From Conchocele bisecta (taxonomy: Eukaryota > Mollusca > Bivalvia > Lucinida > Thyasiridae): 64,000 nt of DNA. Position numbers and translations under genes: made by a program. Within the stretch, counting starts at the first letter, position 1. Each line of letters opens with the position of its first letter. This document shows, one piece after another, positions 11,477 to 22,912 of this stretch. The notes below the pieces were generated by a model that saw nothing but the letters and a program-made list of their open reading frames with translations, did not search any database and was not told the origin of the DNA. The stretch covers positions 110,563,370 through 110,627,369 of the forward strand of contig CM055266.1 in assembly GCA_029237695.1 (NCBI GenBank), written 5' to 3'.

Positions 11477-12100
11477 CCACATCGGTGTGATGATGCGAAC
11501 ACAATAATATTGGACTGTTCATTCTAAAACTTCAGAAATTCTTTTTGCAACCGATAGTTTACACCTTGGGCTAAAGCTTAGTTACACTTGAAATCAATGT
11601 TTGAGGCTCAAACCTTTTGATGCAGCTCAAGCTGCTCTAGTTCTATTTAGTTTACCGTCATATTATTTGCTGTATATGTCAAACGCACGAAGTGGTGAAA
11701 ACTGTACGATGGCTCGTACATACAAAGATGATGGAGATGGAAACTCAATGCTCCATATAGTAAACAGTAACAAGAAAATATTTACATATGTTATATTCAT
11801 ATATCACATCACTCTTATGAAGCAAGTATCATTGAAGTCAAGTGTATCTATCTATTACCTAATACCTCAAGACTAGTATTTGACTTTTGATTATTTACCC
11901 AAAATTGGAAGTGTGGAAGTTATAGTCAGTAGACTGACTATAATTGAGTTATCCAGTCAGATACTAGCACGAGCCCGGAAATAAAAGTGACTGGGAAAGA
12001 TGATACCTGACTGGAAAATGCTGTATCTGACAGGATTTCAGCATTTGTCTTATACATATGTTATTATAGTAGGCAAATAAAAGTCAAAGATATATAGAGA
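11477..12100. other. no gene seen
   Basis: Unremarkable AT-rich sequence. The only ORF of note (91 aa on the plus strand at 11601) resembles no family I know and has no supporting context. Confidence 0.35.
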
Positions 12101-12103
12101 GTA

Positions 12104-12180
12104 GTAGGTTAGTGCCGTGAATGGGAAAAAATATCTGGCAAGGCTCAGGAAACGGGATGGGCGAGGCTCTGCCGATCGGG
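12104..12180. repeat. half copy of the TAGTGCCGTGAATGGG hairpin (family F)
   Basis: GTAGGTTAGTGCCGTGAATG is followed by ATATCTGGCAAGGCTCAGGAAA. This is one arm of the hairpin complete at 32854-32986. Confidence 0.6.
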
Positions 12181-12499
12181 TTCATTGCTATTTATCAACG
12201 ATGATACTGTCTGTTCGTGATCGCAAAGCACCAACGCGTGTCATGATGTAGTCATCTGTATGTTTTACAGTGGAACCTCTGCAAACCTGACACTCTGGGG
12301 ACCTCCGAAGACCGACTCAAACAGGAGCTTTACAGAATGGAAGAGCAATCCATTATCACAAAAGTCATTGAACCTACTGAATGGATGAATCCCATGGTCG
12401 ATGTGGAAAAACCCGAGACGTAAACATCCGATTTGAATCCCTAAACTTTAATTAAGTTTGTATTGGCGATATTTCGGCGACTTCTTAAACCGCCTATAT

Positions 12500-12930
12500 C
12501 AAGGTGTATGATCACGTGGTTACAACAACAACAACAATGACTAAAAGTGTTGAAAGCGCGCCCACTCCAATGTGTTATTTGATATTTTCCTTAATAGGCA
12601 ACGTATTTTGATCAAATAAGGCGCAGCAAACTCGTCTTCATGAGCTGCATTTGGTGGTCCCGCGAGTTCGGCACATACGTATGTCGTTTTTGCGAAGTTT
12701 TGCGAAGAATCGTTTTCCGTGTCAGTAAAAACGACAGCAGTTTGGGCCAAAGTACCGAGACCACCAAATGCAGCTTAACAAGACGCGTTTGATGCGCCAT
12801 ATTTCATCAAAATCCGTTATTACATATTAAGGACAAAATAAAAGAATAAGTACTTTGAATCGGAGGGCATCTGGAAGTTTCAGTACTAGTTGTTGTTGTT
12901 GCTGTTGTAACCACGTAATCATACACCTTG
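12500..12930. mobile_element. CAAGGTG hairpin MITE, family C, copy 1
   Basis: The TIR is CAAGGTGTATGATCACGTGG at the left; the right end is its complement ending CACCTTG. A (CAA)n tract sits inside each end. The internal arms share CTGCATTTGGTGGTC and TTTTGCGAAGAATCG. TATAT flanks both sides, a 5-bp target duplication. Four relatives lie at 45319, 48683, 51604 and 52717. No ORF. Confidence 0.85.
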
Positions 12931-12935
12931 TATAT

Positions 12936-13182
12936 CGGGGGCCCGTTTCACTAAACTTATTACGACTAAAATGTTCGTAAATGCAAAATTATGATGGTCT
13001 GTAAATTTCACATTAACATTGTTTTCTTGTAAATAATTAGTGGATTTACATTTATTGAGCATAGGCTGCATATGCAGCCTATGCTCAATAAATGTAAATC
13101 CATAAATTAATATTTACAGACGATCTTAAATTTGCTCTTACGAACATTTTAGTCGTACGATGTTTAGTGAAACGGGCCCCTG
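12936..13182. mobile_element. hAT-like palindromic MITE
   Basis: The ends are GGGGGCCCGTTTCACTAAAC and GTTTAGTGAAACGGGCCCCTG. The centre is a perfect palindrome around AGCATAGGCTGCATATGC. It abuts the TATAT duplication of the preceding MITE. Relatives are at 32529-32677 and, as a half copy, 45985-46102. The CAGGGGCCCG-type end is typical of hAT elements; I saw no clear 8-bp duplication. Confidence 0.6.
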
Positions 13183-13324
13183 ATTATAAATTGTTTTCTG
13201 ATTGAGAGAGATTGTCACCACCAAAACTCTAAAAGTTAACAACCGAATTTCATGATCCTTTAATCGTTACACTTCTGAATTACATTTTGTCGCCTGCTGT
13301 TATGTTCTATTTTCTTCTTTTTAT

Positions 13325-13400
13325 TCATGACAAACATGGCTTTACAACACATTAGAATCATTTCCGTTGGAAATGATTCTAATGTTCTGTCAACCCATGT
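13325..13400. repeat. AATCATTTCC hairpin
   Basis: CACATTAGAATCATTTCC faces GGAAATGATTCTAATG. The same hairpin core occurs inside the TTAA MITEs at 38631-38700 and 63838-63900. Confidence 0.6.
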
Positions 13401-13650
13401 TGCTATTCAGAAAGAATATAAAACACCAGACGACGATACTTTTCGTTTCCAGCATTCTAAGGATTAAACCAACAAACATACAATAGTGACGATATGTATA
13501 TTAATACAAGTATTATGGAGATCACAGGAATGAGTTTGTAAAGCCATGCAACCACTACGAGCCGGTGGATTTTTACGCGGAATTTCCTAGTGGTTCCTGA
13601 TTAAATTAACATCACAAGATGATGGCCCACTATTCTATATACATTTGTAT

Positions 13651-13897
13651 GAGACACATGTACCATGTGATTTGGTACCTTCGGGCATCTGCGTAATTTC
13701 ATGAACTACGTTTACAAAATGAACAATATGTTCGGTAAATGGAGTCAAAAGTTGACAAAATTTTCATTATATATGCATGTACTCAACAACAAATGTACAA
13801 CTTTTGACTTAATTTCTGCAAAATCTTGTAAATTTAGTAAACGTATTTCATGAAATTACGCAGATGTCCGAAGGTACAAAATCACATGGCGTGTCTC
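13651..13897. mobile_element. GAGACACG-ended MITE, family D, copy 1
   Basis: The left end GAGACACATG..CCATGTG and right end CACATGGCGTGTCTC are inverted. Both arms carry TTTCATGAA.TACGTTTAC and AAAAGTTGACAAA. Copies at 44096 and 52436 keep a central hairpin absent here. Confidence 0.65.
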
Positions 13898-14049
13898 AAT
13901 TATGTAACTGTGACTGGAGAAATGGGGCTTATGTTTTGTATTGATATTTAAACTGCTTACCTTCGATTGCACTCTTGAAGCCTGATAATAATAAAAAAGT
14001 ATAACTTAGAAGCAGTACGGCTGTTTCAGTTTCATTGACCGAATGTCAA

Positions 14050-14146
14050 CAATGCAGATTCTGATCAGACTGTGCGGATGCATAGGCTGATCGGGATCTA
14101 CACTGGTCGCAAAACTCATAAGCTCCATTTCTCTAGTCACAGACAC
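14050..14146. repeat. dispersed GATC-rich repeat (family G)
   Basis: GCAGATTCTGATCAGACTGT and ATCGGGATCTACACTGGTCG are followed by CCATTTCTCTAGTCACAG. The same string recurs at 1-52, 31425-31475, 36096-36345, 46977-47150 and, as a palindrome, 34430-34540. Confidence 0.6.
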
Positions 14147-14612
14147 ATATATTAATATAAGTAAGTAAGTAAGTAAGTAAATTATTTATTATAGTGACAT
14201 GTGTAACCAATAAACAGTTAACAATAGTAATTCTGACGTAAAGTACACCCGGCCCGATGGGCCTATATGTCACTTTAAACACTAAACATAATTTATATAC
14301 TTCTATAAATAGAGGAAGAACTTAGTATATTACATGTTGTGTTCCGCTGACACAACCGACCATGCGGTATTTCTCACCACTGTAACTACAGATCAGACTG
14401 CGCATCAGCTCATTCTGGTATGTTTTTACGTGGTTCACCAGGCAATCACCGATGTTTCTATCCACGTCATATGGATAGAATACATAGCTGATTGAGTGGC
14501 CGGATCCAAGCGCATATAACGGTTTTATCGTGATTGTAAAGACCATGATCCCATTTATTGTGTTCCTTAAATGCCCCGCATGGACAATTGTGTCAGTTGA
14601 TCACTGCTTCGC

Positions 14613-17600
14613 TCACATGTATAAAACGGATTTTCGTTTGTATAATGATTTGAGAAGGTATTTCGCAGTTCTGCGTGGATATTGCGTTAATAATACAACT
14701 AATTGTTCGTCATTGCTGCAAGAGTGGAAGTGAGCGCTGTCATTCACTATGGAGTAGAGATCGTTCCGATACGTGGAGTAACAATTACACTGTGTTAGGA
14801 AAATGTACCTCATTTTCGATTTGCCCACTATTACATATTTTGCACAGTCTTGCTTCGGGTGGCTCACCAACGTATCGACCAGTTTCAATTCTCAACGGCA
14901 ATATGCCACATCTAAACTGAGATAGCACTGAGCGTTCATTGCGGTTCAGATTTAACTTTACGTAAGGCTCCGTGCTATACTCGCGTTTAAAGGTGACGTA
15001 TGTTCTGAGTTTTGGAACATTCTTAATTTGTGCTGGCCACGCATTTGAATGTAATTCAAACAGTTTAATGCGAACTTGTTTTATGTCACATTTGGATTTG
15101 TTGTCAAACTGCAAGTCCATTCCTACTGCAGATAGAATTGTTTTCATTTCAGATGACCAGTTGTTTCTACACTTATCATAATCCCATAGAAACACTCTTT
15201 TACAGATACGATCATCGTCCATGTCGATTAGTCTGTTCCAGTATCTGACCATGTTGCACCAGCGTCTTTCTCGTGATGGCAGCCAACCCATATCTCCATT
15301 AATGGCCAATTTCGGTGCGAAACGGTGTACACCGAGAAAATATCGTATAGCCCGGTTCTGGATAGCGTCTATAGCAGCGTAGTCTCTGAATCCCCATACT
15401 GACGAGTTATAATCGAGAACTGTGTTCACACATGTTGAGAACAGCTTGTCGTAAGTTTTAAATCCGCATTCCTTGAGAGTGTGTATTTTCGATATCACCG
15501 CCCCCAGTGCTCTGCCGCCGCCTTTAGCAAGATTGTCCACATTAGCGCTAAAGTTGCTTTTCTCATGAAATATTACTCCGAGGTATTTATATTGTGTCAC
15601 TGTGTCCAGGTAATTATTGCCTATTTTAAATTGGTATTCACTGCGAGGCCGCCTACCAGAACGGAAATGAACCACCTTTGATGTCCGTGTTGATCAACAC
15701 CCTCCACTGTTTGCACCACCTTTGATGTGTCCGTGTTGATCAACACCCTCCACTGTTTGCACCACTGATGTATGGTGTCCAGAATACGTTGCATGTCTAA
15801 TTCATTTTTGGCGAGAACAACAATGTCATCGGCGTATAATAGGATCGAGACGTCCGTATCACCAGCGTTTATTCCGAGCCCCAATTGGCGAATTTCTTGT
15901 GCTAAGTCGTCAACAAATACGGAAAATAATGTCGGGGAGCAGTTATCTCCCTGTTTGACACCGGATTTACATATAAACCACTCAGTTAATTTGTTGTTAA
16001 CTCGAACACTGGCGGATGTCTCCGCGTAGATACTTTTAACCGAGTTATACAGCTTGCCATCTATACCATTATGAAGTAACTTATATAGTAACATGTCTCT
16101 GTCCACAAAGTCGAACGCTTTTCGTAGATCTATAAAGGTAGCGAATACATTGGTGTTGTTTCTCAAGATACTATTTAACGTAAAGACGTGATCTTCACAC
16201 GAGCGCTTGGCCCTAAAGCCATTTTGTTCATCGGATAGTTTATTATTTTCTTCCAGGTAGGAAGTTAATCTGTTATTTATAAACGAGCTGTACAATTTGG
16301 AAATACATGCTTGTAAACTGATGCCTCTATAATTCATAGGTAACCGTTTATCTGATGTGGGATCTTTCAGTATAGGGCAGATAAGAGATTTTCTCCAGAT
16401 CGATGGAATAATACTGGTGTCAAAGATGAGCTGGAATAGCGATTGTAGAACAGGTGTTATAGATGCAAACTTCAGGACGTCATATGGAATATTGTCAATG
16501 CCAGCGGATTTCCCGGACTTTGCGCGCATTAAAATTCGGTGTATCTCGTTAACTGTAATGTCACTATTCAGTGATTGGTTATCTTCATACAATGGGTCGA
16601 GCATCCTATCTTCGAGTAAGAGTTTATGTGATAACACATCCGATTGAAAGTCACTGTCGAAATCGCTATCTGTGCCCCCGTTATATAGATTCTCAAAGTC
16701 AGTTCTCCATTTTGTGAGAATGAAGTTCTCGTCACATTCGACTGTACCGGACTCATTGTACACTTCCATAGGAATTTGTGAACTTTTTCGCGGCCCTAAA
16801 TGTTTTATTTTGTCCCAGAATTCTCGCGGGTTTTCTGTGCTATCCATTTCAATATCGTCGCAGAGTGATCGTTTATAGACTCGTTCGTGCTGCCGTAGTT
16901 TTTTGTCGAAATATCTCTGAGCCGCAAGAAAATCTGACCGTAATCGCGTTTTAGCTGAATGTGAACCATTACACTTAAGAAATGTACGTTCTTTGCACTG
17001 CATATCGTTCCACAACTCGGATAGCTCGTCATTCCAATACGACTTGTGACACTTAAATCGTTTCTTTGTCGACTTACTGACATTTACTGTTGGGATTTTA
17101 TTGTTCATTTCCTCAGTAATGACGTTACAAAGTTGGGTGTATACATCGTCTACCTGCTGCTGAGTTTCCCTGCTATGCTCAATAGTGTCAATCACATTAA
17201 TTAACGCCAACCGCGTGAGATCAGAGCACATAAAGTCTGCTGGAATAGCCTTAAACTTGAACCGTGTTTGTTGCCTAGTGGCACCCCTTACTACTGGCGC
17301 ATCACGCTCTACAGTCACTGGATGTAGCGTATGGAATTCGGTTACCAGAATTGAGTGATCTGGGATTTTACTCCTCTCTCCAAGCAGATGGTGCAGATGT
17401 AACTGTTCAATAATGGATCTGGCGGTGATAACTCTGAATGATGTGCACTGTTGGATAACATCGTGCGGGACACAGATATAATCAACTATCGATTTGCCCC
17501 TTGGCGAAACAAACGTGAAATTGTCATTTTCGGTGTTGAGTCGGCCGTTCAAAACACATAGTTTGGCATCATTCTATAAACTCCAGGAAAGAATGACCAT

Positions 17601-18126
17601 GCTGGTTCACTGTATTGTCAATAGAGACCCGAGCGGGGATGTCATCAAAGTCGGAAACGTCCGTAAGTGAACCGATTCTAGCGTTGAAGTCTCCGCATAT
17701 GAACAGCGCGTCGCAATCGTAGTTTATATATAGTTCCGTTAGTAAATGGGAGTAAAATCCCTGCGAATCACGACCCCACACAGAGTTTTCTGGCGGTAGA
17801 TAACACGAAAATACGATGAAATTATAGTCTGTATATTTGGATGTAAATCGCACACCAATAATACCGTCATATGATTTGTCCACGGTTTCACATGTATATT
17901 CATCAATGATCCATTGTTTTATTAATAGTCCAACACCACCCGATGCCTTTGGTGCGTCCCTGTGAATTATAGTTCTGTTAAAACCTTTCCATACATATCC
18001 TTCTAGTTCTATATGGTTTCCAGTCTTGAGGTGGGTCTCATTAATGCTGAGTATATCAGCATCTAGTCCGTTGATAATGGCACATCTCAGTTTTGCGTTA
18101 GCAATAGTCCATCCACAGATATTCAA
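14613..18126 (-). pseudogene. LINE ORF2: endonuclease-reverse transcriptase, frameshifted
   Basis: The endonuclease (18126-17569) starts MNICGW and shows SINETHL, GGVGLL and CGDFNARIG. A one-base insertion near 17570 shifts the frame. The next segment (17552-15621) supplies SIVDYICVP and PDHS of the endonuclease end, then reverse transcriptase motifs: AGIDNIPYDVLK, MNYRGISL, DEQNGFR, FIDLRKAFD (motif A), GVKQGDNCSP (motif B) and LLYADD (motif C). A 44-46 bp tandem duplication at about 15672-15763 shifts the frame again. The C-terminal part (15675-14785) ends with CKIC..GQIENEVHF, and after another frameshift near 14800 the C..Y...R continues to a stop at 14613. Stop-free, well-conserved motifs suggest recent decay. 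Confidence 0.88.
15672..15763 (-). repeat. 44/46-bp tandem duplication inside LINE ORF2
   Basis: CTTTGATG(TG)TCCGTGTTGATCAACACC..CACTGTTTGCACCA occurs twice in a row. The copies differ by 2 bp (TGTG versus TG), so the duplication shifts the reading frame just after the reverse transcriptase thumb region. Confidence 0.85.
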
Positions 18127-18158
18127 GTGACATAACTTTACATTGGACCGGGATACCC

Positions 18159-19155
18159 CTAATCAGCTTGCCGATGGTTTGTTTCCGTGTCACGATTCGT
18201 CGCCCCGTTGGTCGCCCCGTTGGTCGCCCGCCGTTGTTGCGCCCCGTTTGTCGCCCCGCCGTTGTTCGCCCCGTTGTTCGCCCCGTTTGTTGCGCCGCCT
18301 TCCCGTCTCAGGATTCTACCGTTACCCGAAATTCTGTACGAGTTGCCCTGCGGTAGCTCATTAAGTAGTGTTCGGGCATTTAGTTCAAGTAATCGCTCCA
18401 CGTGTGATTTGGCACTCTGAATATACACCCGCTTGAAATCTGCACTGTCCTTCAGTTTATACTTACTTCGTAGCACCACGATTTTTTGTTCAACAGTCTC
18501 GAAACTTATTTTCACAAGGGCCGGTTTGTCATGGAAACGCCGTCTCAGACGGGCTGCGGCAACGGCCTTTACTTGAGTTGAGACATCTTGGCCTATAGCC
18601 TCTATAATGTTACGGGCTATGTCCAGCAAATTCTCGTCGTCTGTATATGGGACATTTTTGAACGATAACGGTCACGTCGTTATTGTTTAACGGGTCCGGA
18701 TTACGGCCCATTGATCCGGGTCGATTACCATGTGACGTCATACCGACACCAATAGAGTCATCATCGCCATGGGCGTTCGGTGTGTTCTGAATGGAATGCT
18801 CAACCTGTCCGAAGCGTGTAGTAAGGGACTGAACAGAGTTCACCAGTTCATCAATACGTTTAGATTCCTTACCAAGGTCAAGGTCAATTTCTGCCTTCAG
18901 CGAGTGCATTTTATCGTCAATAGTGGAGAGCACGTCATTTCGCAGTTTATCAATTTTAGATTCAAACATTCGTTTGATACTGACCTGACCATCCTTTATT
19001 TCATTCACGACTGTTACAAGGCTGGCCAGTTGGTTTTTCAGTTCGTCCCCATGATTGTCAGATGACGCCATCTTGGATTGTTTATTTTCCGGGCGCGGGG
19101 TATCACCCTCAGAGTTTCTTTGGCGTTTACCACCACCAGTGGATTTCCCGGACAT
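18159..19155 (-). pseudogene. LINE ORF1 protein, one frameshift
   Basis: The first frame (19155-18610) begins MSGKSTGGGKRQRNSEG, is basic at the start, then forms a heptad-like coiled coil (SIKRMFESKIDKLRNDVLS and on). The frame changes near 18640, within VTVI.K.VPYTDDENLLDIA. The second frame (18629-18159) has an RRM/CTD-like stretch (IIEAIG, ARLRRRF..KPALVKISF, YKLK) and ends in a low-complexity tail of GATNGA/GANNGA repeats. This layout matches ORF1 proteins of LINEs, which coat the RNA and act as chaperones. ORF2 starts 33 bp further on. Confidence 0.8.
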
Positions 19156-19244
19156 ATCACTTCACCATCAATACACTCACATATTTAGTCACATATTAAA
19201 TCCATTTTAAATCCAAAATATTTGAATTAAACACCTTAATCCAT

Positions 19245-19250
19245 TTTATT
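19245..19250 (-). terminator. candidate polyadenylation signal
   Basis: AATAAA on the minus strand, about 75 bp after the GPCR stop and just before the LINE 5' end. It could serve the GPCR mRNA. It could also belong to LINE 5' sequence, because the exact LINE boundary is not visible. Confidence 0.4.
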
Positions 19251-19323
19251 TACACAGAGAATAGTTCCCGCGTGTTTTCACTTGCGTGTACATGTAACAG
19301 TCATGTAATATATGTATATTAAT

Positions 19324-20880
19324 TCACAACTTGCTCATATTTCCGTTAGAACTAGTACGTTCGAGGAACTGAAAGAAGTCCTCTGTTCCGTTGGCAGGTA
19401 CCATGTCGTCGATAACAGACTGTCGTGTCTTACCATTAGCTTCGGTACCTTTCACGCAGAACAAATTTTTAAAAAATTTCTTCGACTCTTGTCTGATTGT
19501 TTTATTCAATAGTCCGTAGATATACGGATTCCCAGCATAGGATGCGTATGACAACCATAAGGTCACGTGATTAACACTCTCCGTGTGATCGTGTGATCCC
19601 GCTACCGTGCTGGCAAATTGCACAAGGAAATAAGGCCCCCAGAAGATAATAAAAAGTGTGAATGTCGTCAGAAGTGTCCCTATCGCTTTTATGTTTATGT
19701 TGTGTCCATTGGTGCTGATGAAGTTTGCCATCCTGTGTGGGTGGCTCGTCACGAACTGGGCGTGTCCAATCTGGGTGACAGACACGCCGCCCTGTCGGCC
19801 GGATTTCATATTCATGTGGCTGTTCACTCCTGATTGGATGATGACAGTTTGCTCCGCTGTTACCTTGTTTGGCACCGAACTGCCAGTGCTTACCTCGAAC
19901 ATAACGCACTGTCGGATGCTGGAGTCAATGGAAATACCTCGAATGTGCGACACTCCTGTAATTGACTGCTTCGAGATTATACCATGTGATGTAGGTTGTC
20001 CCATGTTTGTGTGTTGCATCATTCGGTCGTGCGACGGCGCCACAATTCCCGTAACTGAACAACTCTGTCCGGGCGCTATCTCTTCACATACGACGGTCGG
20101 TGCCGGCAGACAGTCGGGCAGCAGGTCGTCGAGGGCGGCCACGGGCTGCACCTGTACCGCCGCCTGGCGGGCCACCTTGTAGATGCCGCAGTTCAGACAG
20201 GCCAGCATCAGGACAGGCACGGCGAAAAACAGCAGGCACACGGCGACGACGAAGACCCTGCTGTCGGCATCATCCAGGACGTACGTACAGTGACATGACG
20301 TTGTGTTGTATCTATACCTGCTCCAGCCCACAACCGGCAGTGATGAAACCAGGATTGGGATCGCCCACGTGACAATCAAGCATATGCCCGTCTTTCCCAG
20401 CGTCATGTTGCCCGCGTGGTGCATTGGCATCCTGATACTGTAGTAGCGCTCGACGCTGACGCAGCATATGGCGATAATGCTGGTCAGCGACAGGAACGTG
20501 TTGAGAAACCCATTTGCGACACACATCTGGTCGTTCCACAGCCAGTGCTGGCCTATGAAGACCGCGATAGACTTCGGCATGATGGTTACGGAGGCCAGTA
20601 GGTCTAAAATACAGAGGTTTGCGATGAACAACGAGCTGCTCTCCTCGCGGAGTTTGCTGACGCTGAAAATGGCGACGATGAGGAGGAGGTTCGTGCCGAA
20701 GGCGGCGGCGTTGATGGCCGTCATGCAGGCGATCGTGGTGACATAGGCGGCACTGTACAGCCTCACATCCTCCCGGCACGTCAGGTTCATCAAGATAATC
20801 GCACTGTTGTTGGTCATGTCGTACGTACATCTATCTACCTGGGAATACAAGATATTGTGCTGACTGTTATCACATGACAT
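19324..20880 (-). CDS. class A orphan-like G-protein coupled receptor, intronless
   Basis: A complete 518-residue seven-helix receptor in one exon. TM1 spans about 44-74 with N64 (GTN), and TM2 has D93 (ILDLL). C120 at TM3 pairs with an extracellular-loop-2 cysteine (C196 or C198). TM3 ends in E144-R145-Y146 rather than DRY. W172 marks TM4, P222 TM5, and TM6 carries FWGP (413-416). TM7 has NPYIY (451-455), followed by a basic helix 8 and C475, a possible palmitoylation site. N-glycosylation sequons are N24, N32 and N192. The third intracellular loop is long (about 232-397) and low in structure. Overall it looks most like the orphan GPR61/62/26/161-type receptors, but aminergic or peptide relatives cannot be excluded; no ligand can be inferred. 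The first Met gives a sensible extracellular N-terminus. The local sequence is GC-richer than its surroundings. Confidence 0.88.
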   Translation of the reverse strand: MSCDNSQHNILYSQVDRCTYDMTNNSAIILMNLTCREDVRLYSAAYVTTIACMTAINAAAFGTNLLLIVAIFSVSKLREESSSLFIANLCILDLLASVTIMPKSIAVFIGQHWLWNDQMCVANGFLNTFLSLTSIIAICCVSVERYYSIRMPMHHAGNMTLGKTGICLIVTWAIPILVSSLPVVGWSRYRYNTTSCHCTYVLDDADSRVFVVAVCLLFFAVPVLMLACLNCGIYKVARQAAVQVQPVAALDDLLPDCLPAPTVVCEEIAPGQSCSVTGIVAPSHDRMMQHTNMGQPTSHGIISKQSITGVSHIRGISIDSSIRQCVMFEVSTGSSVPNKVTAEQTVIIQSGVNSHMNMKSGRQGGVSVTQIGHAQFVTSHPHRMANFISTNGHNINIKAIGTLLTTFTLFIIFWGPYFLVQFASTVAGSHDHTESVNHVTLWLSYASYAGNPYIYGLLNKTIRQESKKFFKNLFCVKGTEANGKTRQSVIDDMVPANGTEDFFQFLERTSSNGNMSKL

Positions 20881-20989
20881 GTATTACATTCGAACCACAC
20901 AAGACACGCAGACAACCGTCATGTGGTAAATTCCGATGTTACTGTCCTTTATATTAAATCATGCAAAGACAGTTGATTTAGCATTTCAC

Positions 20990-21364
20990 CTACTGTCTGT
21001 TTCACGAAATCTGCCCAAATTTTACGGCTATATAAACAACACAAAAACAATATTGTTTTCGATAATGTTATATTAAAGCAAAATATAAGAATGAGCCTTA
21101 TTTCGTGAAATATGGTCAAATATTGATTGTATTGCGAAAAAACAATTTCCATGTTAAATCTCTATAGACATCTTCACTGTGAATATGTCTATGGGATTTA
21201 ACTTGGGGAATCTTGGGGAAACTTTTCAGAAATACTGGACAGATGTTCAAAATTTAAGGCTCGTTCTTAAATTTGGTTTAATTTAATATTATCGAAAACA
21301 TAATTGTGTGTGCATTGCTTGTATGGCCGTACAAACTGGGCAGGTTTCATGAAACAGACAGTAG
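20990..21364. mobile_element. CTACTGTCTG-ended MITE, copy 1
   Basis: The TIRs are CTACTGTCTGTTTCACGAAA and the complement ending GAAACAGACAGTAG. A central inverted stretch reads CTATAGACAT..ATGTCTATGG. A close relative is 33056-33570. A variant with GTTCCACG ends lies at 22913-23439 and 44487-44962. It sits just upstream of the GPCR start, so it could affect that promoter region. Confidence 0.75.
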
Positions 21365-21367
21365 ACT

Positions 21368-21445
21368 ACTTTAAAGGTACATGCCCACTCAGTAGGCACA
21401 ACATGTTCTTAACATCAGAGACATCATCTGAGACATTTTCTGGCA
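21368..21445. repeat. solo end of the AGGTACATGCCCACT element
   Basis: TTTAAAGGTACATGCCCACT and AGTAGGCACAACATGTTCTT match one terminus of the elements at 28112 and 29930. The rest of the element is replaced by the next hairpin. Confidence 0.6.
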
Positions 21446-21470
21446 TTTCGTGGCATTCATTATAGGAATG

Positions 21471-21995
21471 AATGGCCTTTTTGTTGAATTTATCGGGGTA
21501 TAAACTTGGAAAAGACGCGGGAATACTGGACGAAGGCCGGAAGGAGGCCTTCGTCCAGTATTCCCGCGTCTTTTCCAAGATTATACCCCGATAAATTCAA
21601 CAAAAAGGCCATTCATTCCTGATAATTCCAGCATTTGAAATAAATACGCATTTAATTAGTATACAATTCCCTAACATTTGATTGGCCCGTAGCAAGTCTC
21701 TGTCCAAAATTTATATCCAAGTAAACTCCCACGCCGAAATACTTTCCGTAACCGTGAGGAGCAGTTAAAATAATTCTTAAGAAAACGGAAAATAAACACA
21801 TTTTCTTGATGAATATATTTCAAATGCTGGAATTATAAGGAATGAATGGCCTTTTGTGGAATTTATCGGGGATATAAACTTGGAAAAGTTGCGGGAATAC
21901 TGGACGAGGCCTTCCGGCCTTCGTCCAGTATTCCCGCGACTATTCCAAGTTTATACCCCGATAAGTTCCACAAAAAGGCCATTCATTCCTATAAT
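21471..21995. mobile_element. two adjacent family E hairpins
   Basis: Hairpin cores at 21471-21621 and 21836-21995, each with GGAATGAATGGCC..GCGGGAATACTGGACGA arms. They are separated by the family's body sequence (CATTTGATTGGCCCGTAGCA). This may be one insertion into another, or a tandem copy. Confidence 0.7.
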
Positions 21996-22084
21996 GAACA
22001 CCCGCGGGATTGCCTGACTCTCTAATTCCCACCCTTTATTGGCAGTATTGATTAACACCAGCACACGCAAACATGTCTGACCAG

Positions 22085-22387
22085 TCGCCTATTTCACCAA
22101 CATTGCAAAGTATACTTTTCCAGCAAAGTATACTTTGAGGGAGAAATTTTAAATTTTAGGATAAAATTATAAATTATTATTATACTGAATTTATTACATT
22201 ATCACAGCCAATTTGGCTGTGATAATGTAATAAATTCAGTATAATAATTATGCATACTTTTAATCATGAAATATATGCAGTTGTTAGTTCTATATGACAT
22301 AATGCATTTCAGGTAAAATAAATGGTTACTCCCTCAAAGTATACTTTGCTAGAAAAGTATACTTTGCAATGTTGGTGAAATAGGCTA
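22085..22387. mobile_element. 300 bp hairpin MITE, family A, copy 3
   Basis: The TIRs are TCGCCTATTTCACCAACATT and GGTGAAATAGGCTA. The wider context ACCAGT ... ACTGGT is also inverted. It has the same central TTACATTATCACAGCC hairpin. Confidence 0.85.
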
Positions 22388-22403
22388 CTGGTTCTACGTC
22401 GCT

Positions 22404-22478
22404 CGCCATTCAGACTTGAACCACGAATTCCAAAAAGCAATCTAAATCCCTTACACTACCGCCCGCGCTAATCTTGCC
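22404..22478 (-). pseudogene. weak tRNA-like / SINE-head fragment
   Basis: On the minus strand, TTAGCGCGGGCGGTAGTG (A-box-like) and GTGGTTCAAGTCTG (B-box-like) are spaced as in a tRNA. The arms do not fold well. Confidence 0.3.
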
Positions 22479-22912
22479 AATATTTGTCAATTTATTTATT
22501 TCAAAATGCTTGGATTATTGAGCTTGATTGGCTGAGCCTGAGACGTGTTACAGCTCAGGATCAGCCATTCAAGCTGCTTGATTGCGAGCTGGCATTGCCA
22601 ATGGATGTTCAGCAACGTTCATTACCTGGGCAAGATTAACGCAGACGGTTGTCGATATCAGATGGTGAGAGTATTTAAGAAGATTCTGGTGGTTGCCAAG
22701 TAACGCTGGCGATGCCTCACTAAGTCGTGTTTGCCATGCAGCTTCGAAGTTATTAATAGAAATCAATTTTCCGAGATGGATCAGGTGTAAAATAATGACA
22801 GCGTCGGAGATAAACTTTCCACAATGTGAAGTTGAAATTGCCATAAGTTTGCGCATCAGTTATCACATATAAATTCGAACATAATTGTTTCACTAACCAC
22901 GTTCAGCAATAT

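Larger units (their letters stand above)
14158..19190 (-). mobile_element. near-full-length APE-type LINE, decayed
   Basis: A minus-strand non-LTR retrotransposon with ORF1 (coiled coil plus C-terminal domain), ORF2 (APE endonuclease, reverse transcriptase, C-terminal CCHC domain) and a short 3' tail of TTAC repeats at 14160-14184. ORF order and domains fit the CR1/L2/Jockey branch; I cannot place the clade without a tree. It carries at least four frame breaks, so this copy is dead. It lies directly downstream of the GPCR gene, on the same strand. Confidence 0.88.

Noticed and set aside
19571..20830. Long frames on the plus strand and in a second minus frame over the GPCR
   Set aside because: Shadows of a GC-richer real coding region; only the 518-residue frame has membrane helices and receptor motifs.
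22569..22856. 95-residue minus-strand frame
   Set aside because: Bounded by repeat fragments and resembling no family; no support beyond being open.
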